From the NCBI RefSeq assembly GCF_024519435.1, contig NZ_JALJRZ010000002.1:372001-436000 (forward strand): a DNA stretch of 64,000 bases, written 5' to 3'. The stretch comes from Terrabacter sp. Ter38. GTDB lineage: Bacteria; Actinomycetota; Actinomycetes; Actinomycetales; Dermatophilaceae. The first letter of the stretch is position 1. Each line of letters begins with the position of its first letter. Positions 1-8,947 of this stretch are shown piece after piece. Below the pieces are notes generated by a model. The model ran no database searches. It saw only the letters and a program-made list of their open reading frames with translations, and was not told the origin of the DNA. A program made the position numbers and the translations under genes.

Positions 1-278
1 GAGCGGCCGAAGACGACGCCACCCGGGTCGACCGCCAGCAGGTCACCCATCGCGGCACGGGCCTCGACGACGACGCGCTCGGCACGCCGTTCGGCAGCCG
101 TGACGGTGCCGCGGTTCGAGATGGCCGAGGTGAGCGTCTCGACGACCGCCGTCGCGACGGTGTCGGGCACCTGTGACCCGCCGGGGCCGTCGAAGTGCGC
201 GGCCCCTTCGTGCAGCGCGGGGAAGTGCCAACGGATCCGGTCGACGTCGTACGCGGTGGGTGGTCCCAGTGGTGCCAT
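1..278 (-). CDS. Cysteine desulfurase-like aminotransferase, N-terminal part (cut by window edge)
   Basis: Reading leftward from an ATG at 278, about 92 residues stay open to the window edge. The start resembles PLP-dependent cysteine desulfurase-like proteins (SufS/NifS fold, TIGR01976-like), with a 'FPAL' segment followed by an 'HFDGPGGSQVP' segment near residues 20-37. These enzymes bind pyridoxal phosphate and act on cysteine or related amino acids, but the catalytic lysine lies beyond the window. No strong ribosome binding site precedes the ATG. The gene is divergent from the flavoprotein gene at 404. The assignment rests on the N-terminal signature only. Confidence 0.6.
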   Translation of the reverse strand, partial: MAPLGPPTAYDVDRIRWHFPALHEGAAHFDGPGGSQVPDTVATAVVETLTSAISNRGTVTAAERRAERVVVEARAAMGDLLAVDPGGVVFGR

Positions 279-403
279 GGCCCCATCTTGGCCGAGAGGC
301 GAGCAGATCGTCCGTTCGGACCCGCTGGCGGGCGGACCGTCCTACCGTCGAGAGAGGGGTGGTCGCACGTCGTCCTGCCCGCACGCTGCACCAGGGGTTT
401 TCC

Positions 404-2179
404 ATGACCCGTCCTCTCCTGCTCGTCGTCGACCACGACCTCGACGCACTGGCCCGGACCGAGGCTGAGCTGGCCCGGCGCTTCGGCGCGGACTTCCGGG
501 TGCGTGGTGAGTCCGACAGCGCCGTCGCCCTGCACCACGTCGAGCTCGCGGCCGAGCGACGCGACCCCGTCGCCCTCGTCCTCGCCGACCCGTGGCTGCC
601 CGGCCTCGGGGGCGCCGAGCTGCTGCGGTCGGTGCGCACCCTGCACCCGGACGCAGCCCGCGCCCTGCTCGTGCCGTGGGGCGCCTGGGCCGACGGGCGC
701 ACGGCGGCGGCGATCCTGCGCGGCATGTCCCTCGGCGACATCGACTACTACGTGCTCCAGCCGTGGACCTCGCCGGACGAGCTCTTCTGCCGCACCGTCT
801 CGGAGTTCGTCCAGGTCTGGTCGCGCACCGTCGCCAACCGCCGGCGCGAGGTGGTCGTCGTCGGCGCGGCCCGCGACCCGCGGGGTCATGCCGTGCGGAC
901 CCTCCTGACCCGCAACGGGATCCCGCACGCGTACCTCGATCGCGGCTCGACCGAGGCGGTGGACCTGCTCGGGGAGATCGAGGCCCCGCGACCGGACGAC
1001 GCGGACGGGCCGCTCGTCCTCTGGCTCGCGGCGCTGGGCGGCCGGGTCCTGCTCGACCCGACCGACGTCGAGATCTGTCAGGCCTGGGGCATCGGGACCG
1101 ACCTCTCGGTGCCTCGTGGCGACGGGGGCCGCGACGAGGTGCGCGATGTCGACCTGCTCGTCGTCGGCGCCGGGCCGGCCGGTCTCGCGGCCGGGGTCTA
1201 CGGCTCGTCGGAGGGGCTGTCCGTGGTCTGCGTCGAGGAGCACGCGCTCGGGGGCCAGGCCGGCACGAGCTCGCTCATCCGCAACTACCTCGGCTTCTCG
1301 CGGGGGGTCTCCGGCGCGGAGCTGGCCCAGCGAGGCTTCCAGCAGGCGTGGGTCTTCGGCGCGCGGTTCGTCCTGACGCGACGCGTCACGGCGATCGACC
1401 GGACCACCGACGCGGACGGGTCCTCGTGGTTCGTGGTCACCGTCTCCGACGTGGGCGACGTGCGGGCACGCGCGGTGCTGCTCGCCACCGGGGTGGCCTA
1501 CCGGCGCCTCGGGGTGCCGTCGCTCGAGGCGCTGAGCGGCTCCGGCGTCTACTACGGCGCGAACGTCTCCGAGGCGCACGGACTCGCCGGGGCGCACACC
1601 GTCATCGTGGGCGGCGGCAACTCGGCCGGGCAGGCGGCCCTCCACCTGCAGCGGTACGCCGCGGACGTGACCGTCGTGATCCGCACCCCGGACCTCTCGG
1701 CGACGATGTCGCGCTACCTCATCGACGAGATCGAGGCGTCGCCCACCATCACGGTCGTCCCGAACGCCGACGTCGTCGACGGGAGCGGCGACGGATGGCT
1801 GTCCGAGGTCGTCGTCGCCGACCGCACGACCGGCGACCGACGCTCGACCCCGGCGGACGGCCTCTTCGTGATGATCGGCGCGCAGCCCCACACCGCGTGG
1901 CTGCCCGAGGCGGTCGCCCGCGACCCCTGGGGCTTCCTGCGCACCGGTGCCGACGTGCGCGAGGCCGGCTGGAGTCTCGACCGACCCCCGTGCGCCCACG
2001 AGACCTCCGTGCCGGGCCTCTTCGCGGTCGGGGACGTGCGGGCGGGGTCGGTCAAGCGTGTCGCGTCGGCGGTCGGCGAGGGATCGGTCGTCGTGTCGGA
2101 GGTGCACCAGTACCTCTCGCTCGTCGAGGCGGCGTCGCGGTCGAGGAGTCCGGAAGCGCAGGCCGTCCCCGATGGCTGA
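404..2179 (+). CDS. Response-regulator-like / thioredoxin-fold / TrxR-type FAD oxidoreductase fusion
   Basis: A 591-residue cytosolic protein. Residues 1-125 look like a receiver domain, with acidic residues near position 10 and the phospho-acceptor candidate Asp62 (ADPWLPGLGG). The usual receiver lysine before proline is Gln119, so phosphorylation may be altered or lost. Residues 140-240 look like a glutaredoxin/thioredoxin-fold spacer. From about residue 250 comes a thioredoxin-reductase-like flavoprotein with a GAGPAGLAAG dinucleotide motif, a GGQAG motif, a second nucleotide motif (GGGNSAGQAA) and a GDVRAGSVKRVA end motif. No CxxC redox pair is visible in the NAD-binding half, so it is probably not a true thioredoxin reductase. 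Relatives carry either a receiver or a cyclic-nucleotide-binding domain at the N-terminus. The ATG at 404 follows an AGGGG site and begins the receiver strand; the reading frame extends further upstream but without homology. The stop overlaps the cyclase start. Confidence 0.85.
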   Translation: MTRPLLLVVDHDLDALARTEAELARRFGADFRVRGESDSAVALHHVELAAERRDPVALVLADPWLPGLGGAELLRSVRTLHPDAARALLVPWGAWADGRTAAAILRGMSLGDIDYYVLQPWTSPDELFCRTVSEFVQVWSRTVANRRREVVVVGAARDPRGHAVRTLLTRNGIPHAYLDRGSTEAVDLLGEIEAPRPDDADGPLVLWLAALGGRVLLDPTDVEICQAWGIGTDLSVPRGDGGRDEVRDVDLLVVGAGPAGLAAGVYGSSEGLSVVCVEEHALGGQAGTSSLIRNYLGFSRGVSGAELAQRGFQQAWVFGARFVLTRRVTAIDRTTDADGSSWFVVTVSDVGDVRARAVLLATGVAYRRLGVPSLEALSGSGVYYGANVSEAHGLAGAHTVIVGGGNSAGQAALHLQRYAADVTVVIRTPDLSATMSRYLIDEIEASPTITVVPNADVVDGSGDGWLSEVVVADRTTGDRRSTPADGLFVMIGAQPHTAWLPEAVARDPWGFLRTGADVREAGWSLDRPPCAHETSVPGLFAVGDVRAGSVKRVASAVGEGSVVVSEVHQYLSLVEAASRSRSPEAQAVPDG

Positions 2180-3551
2180 CGGACCGGGCGACGGACGGCC
2201 TGGAGCCCGGCGACGCGCAGCCATGGGCGCCGTCGCGCTGACGCTGCCGCTGATCGGCCTGGCCGTCCTGCGGCTCTCCGAGCAGCTCGACATGCAGTGG
2301 CAGCACGACCCGACCCACTTCTGGATGGTCCTCGGCGCGGCTCTGCTCAGTGCGCTGACGGCATACGGCACGGGGGCGGCAGCGGTGCGACGGGGCGACG
2401 TGCGCGTCATGTACGTCTCGCTCGCGTTCCTGTCCGCCTCGGGCTTCCTCGGTCTGCACGCCCTCGCGACGCCGCACGTGCTGCTCGACACCGCCTCCGC
2501 CGGGTTCAACATCTCCACCCCCGTCGGCATCGCCATCGGCTCGCTCTTCGCGGTGGCGTCGGTGCGCGAGGTCGACGCGGCGCGGGCCGCCGCGGAGATG
2601 CGCCGTGCGCGGATCCTGCGACTCGCCCTGCTCCTGCTGATGGTCGTGTGGGGCGTCGCCTCGCTGCTGCGGCTCGGGCCGTTCGGAGCAGGGCCGGGGC
2701 TCGCGCGCGACTCCCCGCCGATGGTCGTCGCGGGCGTCGTGTCGGTCGTGCTCTTCGGGGTGGCCGCCGTGACGTACGCACGCCTCTGGTGGCAGCGCGG
2801 TGGGCTGCTGCCCGCGGCGATGGCGTCGGCGATGGTCCTCCTCGCCGAGGCGATGGTCGCGATCGTCCTGGCCCCGAACTGGCACTACTCGTGGTGGGGC
2901 TGGCACGTGCTCATGCTCGCCGCGTTCGTGCTCGTCGCGTGGGGGGCGCAGCAGTCCTGGCACGAGGAGCGCTACGCCGCGCTCTACACGGCCGACACCG
3001 TGGCAGGGCGTCGCGAGATGTCGATCCTCTTCGCCGACCTCAAGGGCTTCACGACCTTCTCGGAGGGCCATGACCCGAGCGAGGTCACCGACATGCTCAA
3101 CACCTACTTCACCGTCGCGATCCCGGCCGTCGTCAAGGCGCACGGCGGCACGATCGACCGCCTCATCGGCGACGCGATCATGGCGACCTTCAACCGCCTC
3201 GGCGACCAGCCGGACCACGCTCGCCGAGCCGCGCAGGCGGGCCTGGACCTGCAGGTCGAGACGACGCGGATCGCCGACCAGCACCCCGGCTGGCCCCGCT
3301 TCCGGGTCGGGATCAACAGCGGCGAGGTGCTCGTCAGCGTGCTCGGCAGCGAGGGCGGACGCACGCACACGGTCATCGGCGACGCCGTCAACGTGGCCTC
3401 GCGGATCGAGGGCCAGGCCCCCGTCGGACGCGTCGCCGTCACCGCCGACACGCTCGCGCTGCTGCCCGGCGCGACCACCGAGCCGCTCGGCGCCCTCGCC
3501 CTCAAGGGCAAGGGCGAGCCGGTGGAGGCCTTCGTCCTCGTGACCCTCTGA
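2172..3551 (+). CDS. Membrane-bound class III adenylate/guanylate cyclase
   Basis: A 459-residue protein that makes cyclic AMP (or cGMP) from the nucleoside triphosphate. The first 265 residues hold about six or seven hydrophobic segments, a sensor-like membrane module. The cyclase domain follows. Metal-binding aspartates are Asp289 (ILFADLKGF) and Asp334 (LIGDAIMATF). The IGDAVNVASR segment at 402-411 carries the asparagine and arginine used in the transition state, so the domain looks active. The ATG at 2172 overlaps the upstream flavoprotein stop by 8 bases, which implies translational coupling and a shared job. A strong inverted repeat follows the stop. The choice between ATP and GTP is not certain from reading alone. 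Confidence 0.9.
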   Translation: MADGPGDGRPGARRRAAMGAVALTLPLIGLAVLRLSEQLDMQWQHDPTHFWMVLGAALLSALTAYGTGAAAVRRGDVRVMYVSLAFLSASGFLGLHALATPHVLLDTASAGFNISTPVGIAIGSLFAVASVREVDAARAAAEMRRARILRLALLLLMVVWGVASLLRLGPFGAGPGLARDSPPMVVAGVVSVVLFGVAAVTYARLWWQRGGLLPAAMASAMVLLAEAMVAIVLAPNWHYSWWGWHVLMLAAFVLVAWGAQQSWHEERYAALYTADTVAGRREMSILFADLKGFTTFSEGHDPSEVTDMLNTYFTVAIPAVVKAHGGTIDRLIGDAIMATFNRLGDQPDHARRAAQAGLDLQVETTRIADQHPGWPRFRVGINSGEVLVSVLGSEGGRTHTVIGDAVNVASRIEGQAPVGRVAVTADTLALLPGATTEPLGALALKGKGEPVEAFVLVTL

Positions 3552-3557
3552 CTCCGG

Positions 3558-3601
3558 TCGAGGTGATCGCGTGAGGCCTGTGGCTCACGCGATCACCTCG
3601 A
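3558..3601. terminator. Bidirectional terminator-like hairpin between convergent genes
   Basis: Perfect inverted repeat with 18-base arms (3558-3575 and 3584-3601) and an 8-base loop, starting 6 bases after the cyclase stop and ending 8 bases before the stop of the leftward FAD oxidoreductase. There is no U-tract, which is usual for high-GC actinobacteria. It probably ends transcripts from both sides. Confidence 0.8.
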
Positions 3602-3609
3602 ACCAGCCG

Positions 3610-5025
3610 TCACTCGGTGACCGCGCCGTCCTCGAAGAGACGGGGGACTCGGTGGTTGGCGAGGAAGCGGTCGTCGGGGTCGTACGCCGACCGGATCCCC
3701 TTGAGCTGCAGCCACGCCGACTCGGTGTAACCCGTACGGGCGTCGACCTCGTTCTCGGCGAAGTTGAGGTAGCTGCGGCCCGTCGACCACGGCTCGAGCG
3801 AGCCGGTGAGCGTGTGGGCGTCCAGCTGCCCCTGCATCGCCAGCTCCGGCGTCGCCGCGATGGCGACGGCGAAGACGGCGTATGCCGCGTCGATCGTCGC
3901 GAGGGCGCCGTGGCCCTCGGGCGCGCGGCCGAGGGCGCCGCCGAGCTGGCGCAGCTCGGTCGAGAGCAGCGACGACGTCGAGCCGGGGCCGACCTGCTCG
4001 AGGAGCGTGTCGATCGTCGCGTCACCGAGCTCGCCGATGAGCGTGCCGTCCGAGACCGCGGGTGTCGGGCCCTCCGGGTCCATGTGCAGCCGGGTCAGCG
4101 ACCGGGCCGGCACGCGGTCGAAGGTGTCGATCTCGGGTCCGAGCCCGCGCAGCATCCCGAGGACCCCGCGGGCCTCCGCGTCGCAGCCCAGCACCGCGCC
4201 GTCGATGACGACGAGGGACCGGCCGCGCAACGGCTCGGGGATCGCCGGCAGGGGCGGCACGTTGAGGAAGCGGAAGGCCGTCGTCACGGCGTCGGGCGCC
4301 TCGGGCGCCCAGTCGGCCCAGCGACGCAGCACGCGCTCGGCCTGGTCGCGGTCCCAGACGAGCATGCCGGCATACGCCGTCTCGATCGGGTAGAGGCGGA
4401 ACTCGAGCGCGGTGACGACGCCGAAGTTGCCGCCGCCGCCCCGCAGCGCCCAGAAGAGCTCGACGTTCTGCGTCGCGTCGGCGCGCACGTGCTCGCCGTC
4501 CGCGGTGACGAGCTCGACGGCCGTGAGGCTGTTGGTGGCCAGGCCGAGCTTGCGGGCGTACCAGCCGATGCCACCACCGAGGCTGTAGCCGGCGATGCCG
4601 ACGTCCGGCGAGCTGCCGTGCAGCGCCGCGAGCCGGTGGTCGGCCGCGGGCTCGGTCGCGTCGATCCACAGGGCGCCGCCCTCGACCCGGGCGATGCGGC
4701 GGGTCGCGTCGATGGTGACGCCGCGCATCCGCTCGGTGCGGACGAGGACGACGTCGTCGAGACCGCGCCCGACGAGCGGCCCGGCGTTGTGCCCGGTGCT
4801 CTGCGGGGCGACCCTCAGGCCGTCGGCAGCAGCCGCGCGGACGACGGCCTGGACGTCCGCGACGGTGTGCGGCAGGGCGACGGCGGCCGGGCGCTGGTCG
4901 AGGGCGACGTTCCACGGCAGGCGTGCCGCGTCGTAGCCGGGGTCGCCGGGGAGGTGGACCGCACCGTCGCAGAGTCCGGCGAGGCTCGGGGCCCGTCGGG
5001 CGGTGGGGGTCAGGGTGGTCGTCAT
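3610..5025 (-). CDS. FAD-linked oxidoreductase, berberine-bridge-enzyme (BBE) type
   Basis: A 471-residue flavoprotein of the PCMH/VAO superfamily. His79 in the STGHNAGPL segment is the expected site of covalent FAD attachment. The glycine-rich YSLGGGIGWYARK segment is the second half of the FAD-binding domain. The C-terminal BBE tail is recognisable (IRSAYDPDDRFLANH). The cysteine used for bicovalent attachment in plant enzymes is not seen, so a single covalent link is likely. Bacterial members oxidise sugars, alcohols or secondary metabolites; the substrate here is unknown. The start at 5025 was chosen for the CAGGAGA site just upstream; the frame stays open further upstream without homology. 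It is convergent with the cyclase. Confidence 0.88.
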   Translation of the reverse strand: MTTTLTPTARRAPSLAGLCDGAVHLPGDPGYDAARLPWNVALDQRPAAVALPHTVADVQAVVRAAAADGLRVAPQSTGHNAGPLVGRGLDDVVLVRTERMRGVTIDATRRIARVEGGALWIDATEPAADHRLAALHGSSPDVGIAGYSLGGGIGWYARKLGLATNSLTAVELVTADGEHVRADATQNVELFWALRGGGGNFGVVTALEFRLYPIETAYAGMLVWDRDQAERVLRRWADWAPEAPDAVTTAFRFLNVPPLPAIPEPLRGRSLVVIDGAVLGCDAEARGVLGMLRGLGPEIDTFDRVPARSLTRLHMDPEGPTPAVSDGTLIGELGDATIDTLLEQVGPGSTSSLLSTELRQLGGALGRAPEGHGALATIDAAYAVFAVAIAATPELAMQGQLDAHTLTGSLEPWSTGRSYLNFAENEVDARTGYTESAWLQLKGIRSAYDPDDRFLANHRVPRLFEDGAVTE

Positions 5026-5230
5026 TGCTGGTCTCCTGGGTCGGGGCGCCCGGCGTCGTTGCGTGTGGTGGGCGCGGGGGTTCAGAGACCGGGCGGCCCG
5101 TCCAGATACATCGGGTGGCAAAGGTCCGTTTCGTCCGGCCCGCCTCTGGTGCAAAGGATCCGGATCGGCGTGGTGCCGGCACGGCCGGAGGCTGTTTCGG
5201 CATCGGATGCATGCTGGTTAGGTGGACGAC

Positions 5231-5755
5231 ATGACGACCGACATCGCACGCGACCTGATGCTCGACGGCTTCGGCCGCATCCGAGACGGCCTGCCGGAGG
5301 TCGTCGACGGCCTCTCCGTCAACGAGCTGCTCTGGCGCCCCGACGCCGACGCGAACCACATCGCGTGGCTCGTCTGGCACCTCGCCCGACAGCAGGACGA
5401 CCAGGTGTCCCGGCTCGCCGATGCCGACGACTCGGTGTGGCGCGGCGACGGCTGGGTCGAGCGGTTCGGGTTGCCCTACCCCGCGGACGTGCACGGCTGG
5501 AGCATGACCTCGGCCGACGTGGGCCGTTTCACCGTCGCCGACCCGGCTCTCTTCGCCGAGTACCACGCAGCGGTGCACGAGCGCACGGTCGAGCTCGTCG
5601 AGGAGCTCGACGACACGGCATACGCCCGCGTCGTCGACGCTCGCTGGGACCCGCCCGTCACGGTGGCGGTGCGCCTCGTCTCCGTCCTCGACGACGCGGC
5701 CAAGCACCTCGGTCAGGCCGAGTACCTCCGCGGGCTCGTCGTCCGCCGTCGCTGA
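5231..5755 (+). CDS. DinB / DUF664-family protein
   Basis: A 174-residue four-helix protein of the DinB-like superfamily, whose actinobacterial members include mycothiol-dependent enzymes. A histidine lies in the first helix region (NHIAWLVWHLAR) and another near the C-terminus (AKHLGQAEYLRG), matching the family's three-histidine metal site. The ATG at 5231 is preferred over the in-frame GTG at 5222 because AGGTGG at 5220-5225 then has normal spacing. It is divergent from the FAD oxidoreductase and transcribed alone. The reaction is unknown; a thiol-transfer or metal-binding role is family inference. Confidence 0.85.
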   Translation: MTTDIARDLMLDGFGRIRDGLPEVVDGLSVNELLWRPDADANHIAWLVWHLARQQDDQVSRLADADDSVWRGDGWVERFGLPYPADVHGWSMTSADVGRFTVADPALFAEYHAAVHERTVELVEELDDTAYARVVDARWDPPVTVAVRLVSVLDDAAKHLGQAEYLRGLVVRRR

Positions 5756-5765
5756 CGCGCTCCGT

Positions 5766-6170
5766 TCAGAAGCCGCCGAGCGCAGTCACGGCGGAGGGTG
5801 CCACGAGGAAGAGCAGGATGAAGGCCCAGCCGCCCGTGAGACGACGGCCCGTGGGCACCGTGTCGGCGACCCCGGGCGACGGGCCCGAGAGGAGCAGGAA
5901 GAGCGGGACGGCCACGACCGCGGCCGGGGAGAAGAGCGCCCAGAACCAGGCCCAGCGGCTGGCCCACCACGGCTGCGCGCCGTTGGACAGCAGGGCGACG
6001 GTGGCGAGCCAGAGCAGGAACCCCACCGCTGGCATCCACCCGGGCACGTGCCAACCGGCGAGCTTCTGCCCCGGGTCGAACCACGCCTCCGTCCCGATGC
6101 GCACACCGGGGTCGAGCGCGCGAAGCGTCTGCTCGACGTCCGCGGTCTCTGCCGGCGGGGCGGCCCGCAT
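5766..6170 (-). CDS. Small membrane protein of unknown function
   Basis: A 134-residue protein. The first 45 residues are soluble (including a GTEAWFDPGQ stretch). About three hydrophobic helices follow, with a Trp-rich loop between them (QPWWASRWAWFW). I do not recognise a family. The ATG at 6170 is the most plausible start; the longer in-frame extension toward 7247 runs antisense to the CPBP gene and is rejected. The stop lies 11 bases from the DinB stop, so the genes converge with no obvious hairpin between them. Confidence 0.6.
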   Translation of the reverse strand: MRAAPPAETADVEQTLRALDPGVRIGTEAWFDPGQKLAGWHVPGWMPAVGFLLWLATVALLSNGAQPWWASRWAWFWALFSPAAVVAVPLFLLLSGPSPGVADTVPTGRRLTGGWAFILLFLVAPSAVTALGGF

Positions 6171-6278
6171 GCTGTGGTCCGGGGGTCGGCTGGGGTGTCT
6201 GTGACCCCGGTGGCAGGCGAGGTCGGGGCGCCGTGTCAGCACAGGTCCTGCACAGGTTGACGTGCGAAAATCGAGGTA

Positions 6279-7118
6279 ATGAGCAGCCCAGCCGTGAGTC
6301 CCGTTGTCGCCGTCGCGTCCCCGACCGACGGCATCGTCACGACCTCCCGGAGCGTGCTGCACGACGGTGCCCCTGACCCGGTGCGGCGGCGTCGACTGAC
6401 GCTCATCGCCCGCGGACGGCGCGCGCGTCTGGCCGCCACGGTGGCCGTCGTCTTCGCCCTCGCCGGCGTCAACGTCGCCAACCACGTGCTCGGCTGGGAC
6501 ACGATGTGGCTGGGCCCGGTCGGTGCCGTCGCCCTTCTGGCGTTCGCCCGGTGGCAGGGCCTGTCGTGGCACCAGCTCGGCCTGGCCCGGCACACCCACG
6601 CCCGCGGCATCCGTTGGGGCCTCGGTGTCATCGCCGTCGTCGGGCTCGTCTACCTCGTCGGCGTCCTGCTCCCGATGACACGCACGGCGTTCCTCGACGT
6701 GCGCTACCACCTGCCCCCGGCCGGTGCGCTGCTCACGGCCTTCGTCATGATCCCCGTGGGCACGATCCTGCTCGAGGAGGTCGCCTTCCGCTCCGTGCTC
6801 TGGGGCTTCCTCTCCCGGCACGCCCGGATGTGGCAGGTGCTCGCCGGGTCGTCCCTGCTCTTCGGCCTCTGGCACGTCCTCCCCGCCATGGCCTCGGCCA
6901 CCGGCAACGAGGCGATCGGCTCCGCCGTCTCCGGGCTGGGCCCCTTCGCCAAGGTCGCCGTCGTCGGTGGCACCGTGCTCTTCACCGCGCTCGGTGGCGT
7001 CCTCGCCGGCGAGCTGCGCCGACGCAGCGGCAGCCTCTTCGCGAGCGTCGGGATGCACTGGGCGACGAACTCGCTCGGCGTGCTCTTCGGCGTCCTCGCC
7101 TGGCGCCTCGCCGCCTGA
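6279..7118 (+). CDS. CPBP-family intramembrane metalloprotease
   Basis: A 279-residue multi-pass membrane protein of the CAAX-protease/bacteriocin-processing (CPBP, Abi) family. All signature residues are present: Glu166-Glu167 with Arg171 (LLEEVAFR), His199 (LFGLWHV) and His260/Asn264 (GMHWATNS). About seven hydrophobic segments follow a 50-residue polar N-terminus. Bacterial members cleave membrane peptides or confer immunity to bacteriocins; no peptide gene is visible nearby, so the target is unknown. The ATG at 6279 has GAGGT very close upstream. Confidence 0.9.
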   Translation: MSSPAVSPVVAVASPTDGIVTTSRSVLHDGAPDPVRRRRLTLIARGRRARLAATVAVVFALAGVNVANHVLGWDTMWLGPVGAVALLAFARWQGLSWHQLGLARHTHARGIRWGLGVIAVVGLVYLVGVLLPMTRTAFLDVRYHLPPAGALLTAFVMIPVGTILLEEVAFRSVLWGFLSRHARMWQVLAGSSLLFGLWHVLPAMASATGNEAIGSAVSGLGPFAKVAVVGGTVLFTALGGVLAGELRRRSGSLFASVGMHWATNSLGVLFGVLAWRLAA

Positions 7119-7253
7119 CGCTGCGGCTTCACGCGCACCACCACGCACCATCTCGCACCAGGGAGCGTCGGCCCAGGGGTGCGCGCTGCGTCGACGAGTG
7201 CGCCGTGCAGGGCGCACCGATCGTGGCGAGGTGCACCGCCGACGCACATGCGT

Positions 7254-7538
7254 TCAGACGCCGGCGCCCGCCCCGGCGACGTGTGGGATGTACGTCTGGT
7301 CCGCGATCTCGTCACCGCACTGCGAGCAGCACCATCCGGTCTCGCGCTTGAGGTAGCTGTGTCCGGCCGAGCGGCAGGCCCGGCCCGGGACGGCGTCGTC
7401 CCAACGCGGCCCGGCGCCCGTCGGCCGGCCGGCGCGGACGTAGGCCGTGGCGAAGAGGGAGCCGACGAGGATGGTGAGAAGCGCGAGAGGCCAAGCCGCA
7501 GCCAGGGAGGCTGCTCCGTCGAGGATCACCGAGTTCAT
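7254..7538 (-). CDS. Small membrane protein with C-terminal zinc-ribbon-like cluster
   Basis: A 94-residue protein with one strongly hydrophobic helix at residues 10-32, a linker, and a cysteine/histidine cluster near the C-terminus (CRSAGHSYLKRETGWCCSQC). The paired cysteines suggest a zinc ribbon on the cytosolic side. The ATG at 7538 is preferred to the upstream in-frame start because GGAGGAG precedes it, though at slightly long spacing. I do not recognise a named family. Confidence 0.55.
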   Translation of the reverse strand: MNSVILDGAASLAAAWPLALLTILVGSLFATAYVRAGRPTGAGPRWDDAVPGRACRSAGHSYLKRETGWCCSQCGDEIADQTYIPHVAGAGAGV

Positions 7539-7670
7539 GTGGCGAACACTCCTCCGCGTCGTGCAAGACACCGTCGGACACACCGGCAAGAACTCCGCAA
7601 GAAGGGCGCAAGCCGCAGCACGGCAGACGGAGGTCCGCGCCTCGGAGGAGAGCTGGGTCCGGGATCTGGG

Positions 7671-8711
7671 TCAGGGGCCCGGTGCCATCTCCGCTGCCGC
7701 GGCCGTCGCCGGACCCGTCCCGTGCGCGCCCGGGTCGGCTGTGAGGACCTCCGCCCAGGCAGGGTCGTCATCCGGCAACCAGGCGGGGGCGTGTCTGCCG
7801 TCCCGACCTGAGGCCAGCCAGCCGAGGTCCTCGGCCGCGCCGACCGAGACCTCGATGAGGCGAGTCGTCGTCGCGTCCACGTCGTCCGCGCGCCAGGCGA
7901 GCGACCACGGGTAGTACGGCTGGATCTCGTCGGGCCAGGACATGTGCAGCCCCTCGGCGACGTACTTCTCCGCGTAGCTGAGGAACTCGAGGTAGTGGAT
8001 GCTGTCGGGTGCCCATCGAACGTGCGAGAGGCAGTGACTGAAGGCGCCCGGTGTTCCGAGCCACTGCATCGTGAGACCGAGTCGTTGCTCCAGGGCGGTC
8101 AGGTACTGTCCGTGCGCGTTGTAGGTTCCGGAGCTGGGCGGGTCCCCGAAGACGTGCAACGGCCGGTCGCCGAACGACACCCGCCCCTGGTGCCCCTCCT
8201 CGTGTCGGCCCACGAGCACGAGGGGCTCGAGGCGCAGGAGCCGGTGGCGCCAGCCGGTGGGGTGTGCGACCTTCATCCGCGGCGTGACGCGCAGGATGGC
8301 GACGTCGAGCCGGCCCTGCAGGAGCGCGTTGAGCTGCGTGACGCTGTCCATGGCGTGCTCTCGCAGGGGGATCCCCGGCTCGGCGAGCCTGAAGGCGTCG
8401 GCGACGACCTGGCTCGTGGACAGCTCGAACACATGGGCGATGCTCACCCCCTCGGGTCGGGTCCGTGCGGACATCGAGTCCGCCAGCGCCAGGAGCCGAC
8501 GGGCGTCCACGAGGAACCGCTCCCCTCGCGTCGTCAGGGTCACATGCCGGCTGTCCCGCACGAAGAGGGGTTCGCCGAGCTGGTCCTCGAGCTTGCGGAT
8601 CTGCTTGGAGAGGGCCGGCTGGCTCACGTAGAGCCGTGCCGCTGCACGACCGAAGTGCAGCTCGTCGGCGACCGCCACGAAGTAGCGCACCAGTCGAAGC
8701 TCCAGGTCCAT
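7671..8711 (-). CDS. LysR-family transcriptional regulator
   Basis: A 346-residue regulator. Residues 1-60 form the LysR winged helix-turn-helix (FGRAAARLYVSQPALSKQI is classical), then a linker helix and a two-lobed effector-binding domain. It is about 40 residues longer than the family norm because of an Ala/Pro/Gly-rich tail. It is divergent from the alpha/beta hydrolase-SDR operon at 8948, the usual layout for a LysR regulator and its target, with a symmetrical element in the shared 236-base region. The effector is unknown. Confidence 0.9.
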   Translation of the reverse strand: MDLELRLVRYFVAVADELHFGRAAARLYVSQPALSKQIRKLEDQLGEPLFVRDSRHVTLTTRGERFLVDARRLLALADSMSARTRPEGVSIAHVFELSTSQVVADAFRLAEPGIPLREHAMDSVTQLNALLQGRLDVAILRVTPRMKVAHPTGWRHRLLRLEPLVLVGRHEEGHQGRVSFGDRPLHVFGDPPSSGTYNAHGQYLTALEQRLGLTMQWLGTPGAFSHCLSHVRWAPDSIHYLEFLSYAEKYVAEGLHMSWPDEIQPYYPWSLAWRADDVDATTTRLIEVSVGAAEDLGWLASGRDGRHAPAWLPDDDPAWAEVLTADPGAHGTGPATAAAAEMAPGP

Positions 8712-8821
8712 GCCGACGCCTCCGTGGAGGCCGTGGACTGGATGGGCGTAGCGGGGTGTCGGTCTCCGTCGCCCACGCTATCGAGCCGGCCGCTGCCGGA
8801 GGGGATCTCGCGGTTATCGAT

Positions 8822-8834
8822 CCGTTCGGAACGG
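8822..8834. promoter_or_regulatory. Candidate LysR operator (CCGTTC-G-GAACGG)
   Basis: A perfect 6-1-6 palindrome in the 236-base region between the divergent LysR gene (start 8711) and hydrolase gene (start 8948). It contains the TTC-N-GAA symmetry compatible with LysR boxes. Position and symmetry support it; binding is inference. Confidence 0.4.
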
Positions 8835-8947
8835 GTCTTGGACGTGTGGCGACGGCTGCGGCAAGACTCGGAACCGTCGCCGTCCCCTGCGACACCCGTG
8901 GACGGCCAGGAGGTCGCCCAGCCCGCATCTGCTTCGGAGGCACCCTC

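Noticed and set aside
3571-6204. 877-codon rightward open frame
   Set aside because: It runs antisense to the FAD oxidoreductase and then through DinB in the wrong frame; composition is Arg/Gly/Ala-rich shadow protein, a normal result of high GC.
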